Source: Tenrec ecaudatus (Eukaryota > Chordata > Mammalia > Afrosoricida > Tenrecidae). From it: 64,000 nucleotides of DNA. Made by a program: the position numbers and the translations under genes. The stretch lies in contig NC_134530.1 of NCBI RefSeq assembly GCF_050624435.1, positions 144,872,721-144,936,720 of the forward strand, given 5' to 3'. Within the stretch, counting starts at the first letter, position 1; each line of letters opens with the position of its first letter. Below, piece after piece: positions 58,465 through 64,000 of this stretch. The notes beneath the pieces are model-generated. The model was not told the origin of the DNA. It worked only from the letters and a program-made list of their open reading frames with translations, and searched no databases.

Positions 58465-59470
58465 CCCTCGCCCTCACTGCAGCCGGCCTCGTGGGGTGGG
58501 ATGTGCTTGTTGCGTGGTTTGCCCGGCGAAGCTGGGGCCCTATTGGTCAGGAAGGACTGAGGACATGGTGGGTGGAGACTTTCATGAGCCAATCGGAGCT
58601 AAGGGCATGTCTTGGCTCCAGATCATTCCCAGCTGTCCCCCAGAACAAACAAGACAAGGTGCACAGGTGGTGGACCGCTACAGGGAAGGAGCGAGGTGGA
58701 ATGGGGCGGGGCAGTGGGGGAAGGATCCCCAGAGGCTTGAGGTCTGCAGTGAACTGAGGAACCTGGGGTGGGTGTGGGAGAGCGTGAAAGCGATTTCGCC
58801 AGGGGTCTTGTGCAGCCGGGGGCGGGACCTTGATGTGGGCATGCGCTGAGCCCTGATGGCCAGAACTGTGCCTTGCGAGGCATTGGGTTTGGGTGACTTC
58901 TCTTAGTGTCATTTTCCTTATTTAGGACCGATGCCACCTATTTGCCAAGAATGAGACAGAATGGGGCCACGTTCATTATTTTTAGGCTTCTGGTAGATTG
59001 GGGAGAGAGAAAAAATGCCAAATAGACTTAGAAAAAATTGTGTTATATTTCAATGCTTTTACATCGAACGAATTGTATTTTTAAACACCCCAACCTCAAC
59101 TGGAGTTAATATAGAAAGTCTAAATACGGTGCTTTCATAACCACAAGGCTTGGATCAAATCCCCCTCCACCCCCCACCCCCGTGTCCATGTCTGTCCTTG
59201 GTGGATCTGTGTGCAACATTTTCCTCCTGGGCACACAGGGCAGTAGTCATAGGAGCCCTGCAGCCCCATATACTGAGGCTGGAGGTTTTTCTGGCCACAG
59301 AGAATGGTCGGCCTGGAATGTTCTCCACAGTCCAAGCCCTAGTCTGATGAGAGTTTATTTGTCCTTCAACCGCAACTCAATCCTGTCTCTTCAGGACCCT
59401 GCTGACCTGGCTGGGCTGGCACCTCTCCTGTGGGTCCCTGGCACCCAGTGCTTTCCCTAGGTGTTGCTGT
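58465..59470. other. CYM downstream flank, no gene
   Basis: About 1 kb without a supported feature. 58980-59060 is AT-rich. Confidence 0.5.
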
Positions 59471-59476
59471 TGGTGC

Positions 59477-59883
59477 TGTGTTAGGCCGGGATAACTAGAG
59501 GCACAACTCCAGAGACACTATGTGTAAAAAAGAGCTTTCTATCGAGAAGTAATTAAATATCAATAAAGCATCCCAGCCCAGTCCAACTCAAGTCCATAAG
59601 TCTGACACTAGTCCATAAGACCCTCTTCAGACCCATGCAGCCACATGCAATGATGCAGAGTGCAGGAAGACCACAGGCCGGTGGGAGCAAAGTCCTGTGG
59701 ATCCATTGGTGAGAGCTCTGGCAGCATTAGGGGACAGCCAGCAGAAAGGTGAAAGCAGACAGGGAGGGGAGGTCCCCAGGACCCTCTTTATGAGAAGACC
59801 ACGCTCACAAGGAGTCACCATCACAATGTGACCTGATTGATGGGCTAGACTCCACCCCTACACTTTGATATGTCAAGTTGGCA
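59477..59883 (+). mobile_element. Solo LTR (TGTGTTAG family)
   Basis: It runs from TGTGTTAGGCCGGG to AAGTTGGCA, 407 bp, shorter than its relatives because of an internal loss. The exact 5-bp duplication ggtgc flanks it (59472-59476, 59884-59888). Confidence 0.88.
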
Positions 59884-59889
59884 GGTGCT

Positions 59890-60895
59890 GACCCCATGTG
59901 CGGCTCTGGCCAGTCCCAAGCCACCTGTACCATGATCAGGTGTCAGTGGGCAGAGGTAGAATTGTCATTTTCCACATGAGAGACCCAAATTGGGTTTCCA
60001 GCTAAGGAACCTCATGTGTGGCCACCATTCGTTTGTCAGAGGAGGCCGTTTGTCAGGCTGATGCCGCCATGCTGTCAGCGGAGCTGTCCCAGTAAGATGG
60101 ACCAGGAAGAAATGCCAGGGACCCCCCTGTGAAACTCATGAGCCTGTAGTGCCAGGATGCTGTGGCACTTCCTTGTCTGTCTCCTTGACGACTGGCTGCC
60201 CCTCCCATTCGGACATCTCGGATGCCTCCGCACACCCTGTGGAGCGGTGCCTGGCTCGCATCGCAACCAGCAAGGTTCTCCGGAGCCAAGCAGTTTTCCT
60301 CTGGGAGTTTGTCGTGGAGCCAACACCAGCGGAACGTGGCGGAAACGACACGTGAAGATCTTTTATTGGGTGCCAAAGCAAACTGCAATTTGAGGCCTCC
60401 CCGGGCTTCTGAACTAAGGGCTCTGGGGAGGAGGCCGTGTGGGAAGTGTTTACGAGCCAAGAGAAGAAACCTCCGAAACAATTCCGTGGTTGGTTGGCAT
60501 TTAGGGAATGATTATACAATTGGGCAGAAATACCGTGAACTGGTAGGAGATCACATACATTTCTACGTTTGTGGATTTTTTTAACGTTACAAACTATGTA
60601 TTAAATGGGGGTGTCGCTGGGCCCCCAACAACCACGAGACCCTGCTTGGGCGACCTGCGGAATGCTCCCTTTTCCTGAAGTGAGCCGGGTACGTCAGTGC
60701 TGACTCATACTTACTGGGGAGTCACCGCACAGGCCTGGCGCCCATCGGTCTATCTCCCCACAGCCCCGTCCACAGAACCAGGGCCTCTTTCCCAAGTTCA
60801 CAGCCCCTGGCCGGACAGAAAGGGGTCTGGGTGCAAGTGCACACTGGGTAAATGTGAGAATGGAAGGTCAAGGTGGGGACCCGCCAGCTGCTCTG
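59890..60895. other. Unassigned DNA
   Basis: A reverse open frame of 142 codons spans 60053-60481 but resembles no protein I know. No repeat recognised. Confidence 0.4.
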
Positions 60896-60899
60896 CCGG

Positions 60900-61020
60900 G
60901 GGGTGGGGGGGAGATGAGCCTGTGGGGGAGATGAACCAACAATTCCGGCTCAGAATCCCACAGGGCCAGTTCCACTGAGCTGGCGTCCACTCGACGGCTG
61001 TGGGTTCTGGTGTTTGTTTG
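60900..61020 (+). mobile_element. SINE 3' part
   Basis: gctcagaatcccacagggcc, ggcgtccactcgacggctgt. Confidence 0.6.
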
Positions 61021-61024
61021 CAGA

Positions 61025-61995
61025 GGGACAGGCTTGGTTTTGAGTGAATTTAGACTAGACGGGAACTGAGCACCTTCAGAAGCCTTGTCTAGACAGACCC
61101 TCCCCTTTGAGATGACCTCTGACTCCACCAGACCCCACCTCCCCATTTCCTGGGGGTTTGCAGCCACCTTCCATCTCGAGTCCATCTATCTCAGGAAGCT
61201 GGGTGCCTGGCCCTGGGGTGGTGGCCACAGTGGATGCTGGCCAAGGCCCCAGGCGCCCAGTGCCATGCTAAACGAGTGAGTAGTAAATCTCAGACAGGAC
61301 CAGAACAGGAGTTCACGGAGACATGAGCATGTGGACACACAAACACACATGCGCACAGCACACACACACACACCTGACGCAGACACACAGGGTCGCATAG
61401 AATCACACACAAAGACACATGACAAGGACACAGGGTCTCCCTTGGGCCCAGGCCACCCCCCTCCCAGCCCCAGCCCCTCACACCCCTGACTAGACACAGT
61501 GGCTCCCCAAGGCCTGGAGCCCATTTCCAGCCGCCTCCTCCCTGTCACTCAGCTCCCTGCCAACGCCTCTCATGATAATGAGAGGAAGCTTTGGCCCAGA
61601 GAAGCTTGGAGGAGAAGCCTTTGAAATGGAAATGTTATGACAAAATGATGGATTGTTTTCCCTGCCCTGCAGTTTGTTCCTTCATGCAGCAGAAGGGAGA
61701 AGGTCCTGCAGACAGGGATGGCCGAGCTGTCCCCATGTCAGAGGCCTCCCAACGACAAGTCACAGGAGTGCAGCCAGCCTAAGAGAGCCTCTGCAGCAGG
61801 CAGTGTGCACAGGGACAGACAGGACACAGGCCAGGCAGGCCAGGGCCGGAGGGTCCCTGCTCCAGAAGCCTTTAGGTGCTGCCTGGAAGTAGAGGGATCC
61901 CTCTGCATGGACTCTGATTGGCTGACCCCCGGGCACTCCCTTTACCTGAGGCGAATGCCAATGGTCACGTGTTCTAGTCGTTAGCAAATATTGAG
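61025..61995. other. Intergenic DNA with a CA-rich tract
   Basis: Interrupted CA repeats lie at 61330-61425. No gene. Confidence 0.6.
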
Positions 61996-61997
61996 TG

Positions 61998-62190
61998 GGA
62001 GTCCCTGGGCGGTGCAAGCGCGCGCACACACACGCACGCACACACACACGTTGCTGGTTGACTCGGCAGTTCACACCCCTCCAGCTGCACCCCCTGAGAA
62101 AGGTCACAGGATGGAAGTCCAACCTGGCAGTTAGATTCTGCCATGCGGGGTGGCTGTGAGTCGGAAGCGACTGCACTCCACACCGTTCAC
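61998..62190 (+). mobile_element. AfroSINE-type SINE with an internal CA expansion
   Basis: The head gagtccctgggcggtgcaag runs into a cgcacacacacgcac stretch (62018-62050). The tail tgtgagtcggaagcgactgc is intact. Confidence 0.75.
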
Positions 62191-62194
62191 CCTG

Positions 62195-62865
62195 TGGGAG
62201 AGTGATGGGACTGCGTGCCCCGCGAAGGTTGCAGCCGTGTGACAGGGCTGTGGCCAGGCAGCACTGGCTCCGTCGGCTGGGTTCCTCGGAGAACACGGCA
62301 GGCCTGCCTTTCCTGGAGCTCCGGTTGGAATGGGGCAGACCAACACTGGCGCCTGCTAGATGGTTCTGGGTGCACGGGGTCCAGAGGATGAGGGGTGCTG
62401 AGGGACACTGTAAACCCTACAACCAGGCGGTAAGAGTGGGATCAATGTGAGTGGCATATGGAGCAAAGACGGAGAGAGAAGGTGAGCCATTCTGGCAGAC
62501 GGGGCATCCAGGTGAGAAGATGCAACACATCAGCATTCAATAAGCAGAAGAAAAGTGATAGATTAATATGGATATACTGTTTTCACGTAAACATCTTATG
62601 TTTCTGCTAAGGCACACCTTGTCTCTGAGGACAGGAGTCACAGCGCAGGCGGTTGGATATCCGCAGCAGTCAGCACAGGCTTAGACTCTTGCTTCCTGGG
62701 CCCCGTCCCTGAGCAAAGTGCCAGGTCAGCCAATGCCACCACTGTCAGTCAGGGCCGACTTTCATGCTGCTATCTTGGATGGGCTTCAGCAGAGTTTCCG
62801 GACGAAGACAGACGAACAAGACAGGCCTGAGGAGTCACTTCCTAAAAGCAACCCAGGAAAACCCC
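62195..62865. other. Intergenic DNA, no feature seen
   Basis: About 0.7 kb of unassigned sequence. Confidence 0.5.
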
Positions 62866-62869
62866 ACGG

Positions 62870-63615
62870 GCTGCTTCTCTTCTTACTCCTTCAATGAAGT
62901 CTTTGGACCCATTAAGTGTCTTATTTCTCAGGGCCCAGTCACCCATTTTCATCCGCCATAGGTACTTCCTTCCTTGGATATCATAGCAGTCTGCCCCGCA
63001 ATTCACCCTGGAGGTTCTTTCCTATGCTCTCACGGATGATCTGTATGGTTCTGGGGTTGACACCTTGACCTTCGATCCATCTTGAGCTTGTCGTGGTACG
63101 TGGGTTGAGGTGTGGATCCTGCTTCATTCTTCTGTTGGTTGGGAATCCGGTTTGCCCACAGCATTTGTTGAAGAGGCCATGTCTGTCCCATTTGGTGTTG
63201 CTTGGCCCTTTGTTGAAGATCAGTTTTCCATCGATAGACAAGTGTATTTCTGGGCTAGCCATCCCGTTCCCGGTCTATGTCGCCTCACTGTGCTACCAGG
63301 TTGCTTTAACCATGGTGGCTGTGTAACAGGCTTTGAGGTCAGGGCATGTGTGCCCTCTGACTTTGTTCTTCTTGAGAAATTCTTTGCTTATGCTCGATCC
63401 CTTCCCTCACCGTATAAAGTTAGTAATTCATTTTCCCACTTCTTTGGAGAATGAAGTTGGGATCTGGATTGGAATTACGTTGCGTTTGTGGACTGCTTTG
63501 GGTAGATTTGCACGTCCACAATATTAAACCTTCCTATCCACGAACATAATGTTTCTCTGTCTATGCAAGTCTCTTTTGATTTCTTGTGGGAGTGTCCTGC
63601 ACTTTTCTTCCTTTG
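62870..63615 (-). mobile_element. L1 ORF2 segment, inverted part of a 5'-inverted L1
   Basis: In the reverse sense, the DNA follows L1 ORF2 downstream of the polymerase: LIFNKGPSNTKWDRHGLFNK, then PTNRRMKQDPHLNPR, SSRWIEGQGVNPRTIQIIRE and SIGKNL. Stops are present. The order matches the usual L1 segment FNKWCW…RMKL…SKWIKDLNVRP…ENIGK. Confidence 0.8.
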
Positions 63616-64000
63616 AGCGCAGGGCATACAAAGCCAGAAGATAACCAATGCTGGCCAGGCTATGGACAGACTGGAACACCCCTACCCTGCTGGGGGTGGG
63701 GGCTGTAAACGTGTACAAGCACTGTGGAAAGCAACGTGGCAGTACTTCAAGCAACCATCCAATCCGGCATTCCCTCTGCGGCGTGTACGTCCGAAAGGAT
63801 CAAGCGTCATAACACAAACCACAGTCATCGCAGCACTGTTCAGAATAACAAGGAGACGGACACTACCTGCGAGCGTAGTTGCAGAAGATTGGATAAAGAA
63901 ACTGGCACATGCGCACGGTGAGGAGCATGCGTCGCTGAAAATCAGTGACGAAACCAGCTGGGGCACAGCATGCTGAGGGAAGTCTATCAATCACGAACGA
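63616..64000 (+). mobile_element. L1 ORF2 C-terminal segment, forward part of the same L1, cut by window end
   Basis: aaccaatgctggccaggcta is followed by ALWKATWQYFKQPSNPAFPL, IAALF and AEDWIKKLAHAH, matching the LWKSVWRFL…IPFDPAIPL…DWIKKMWHI order at the L1 ORF2 end. It points away from the adjacent minus-strand segment. Confidence 0.75.

Overview
This window is nuclear DNA from a placental mammal, most likely an afrotherian and probably a tenrec such as Echinops telfairi. The evidence is large split genes with GT-AG introns and many copies of a tRNA-derived SINE of the AfroSINE type, whose tail contains the 'gaatcgactcgatggcagtg' block. L1, RTE/BovB-like and ERVL-type repeats of the kind I associate with tenrec and elephant are also present. 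The species is a judgement from repeat types and was not checked against a database.

Two protein-coding genes are supported, both on the + strand. PROK1 (prokineticin 1) has three coding exons at 3951-9299 and encodes an intact 105-residue secreted ten-cysteine peptide. CYM (chymosin) has nine coding exons at 46374-58333 and encodes an intact 381-residue preprochymosin. Both have a TATA box about 30 bp upstream of the inferred transcription start, consensus splice sites, an unbroken reading frame and a downstream AATAAA. PROK1 next to CYM matches the order I recall for human 1p13.3, where the chymosin locus is a pseudogene.

Layout: 1-3.8 kb is the upstream flank of PROK1 with SINE and MIR fragments. 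3.8-10.9 kb is PROK1 with a long SINE-containing 3' UTR. 10.9-46.3 kb is intergenic and repeat-rich. It holds a minus-strand ERVL-type pol fragment (15.7-16.4 kb), a small inverted-repeat element (23.4 kb), and a plus-strand ERVL-type provirus (25.7-31.6 kb) cut by later LTR, L1, SINE and short DNA-transposon insertions. It also holds L1 3' ends, a TA/GA low-complexity block (37.7-38.1 kb), and RTE fragments (40.5-43 kb) that carry a solo LTR. 46.2-58.5 kb is CYM. 58.5-64 kb is flank with a solo LTR and a 5'-inverted L1 running off the end.

The two genes do not form a pathway. PROK1 is a ligand for prokineticin G-protein-coupled receptors. CYM is a gastric aspartic protease of the suckling young. 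I found no RNA gene, CRISPR array or bacterial-type system. The observations most worth a second look are the intact chymosin with an extra unpaired cysteine, three identical GATA-type motifs in the CYM promoter, and the well-resolved nesting of mobile elements with target-site duplications.
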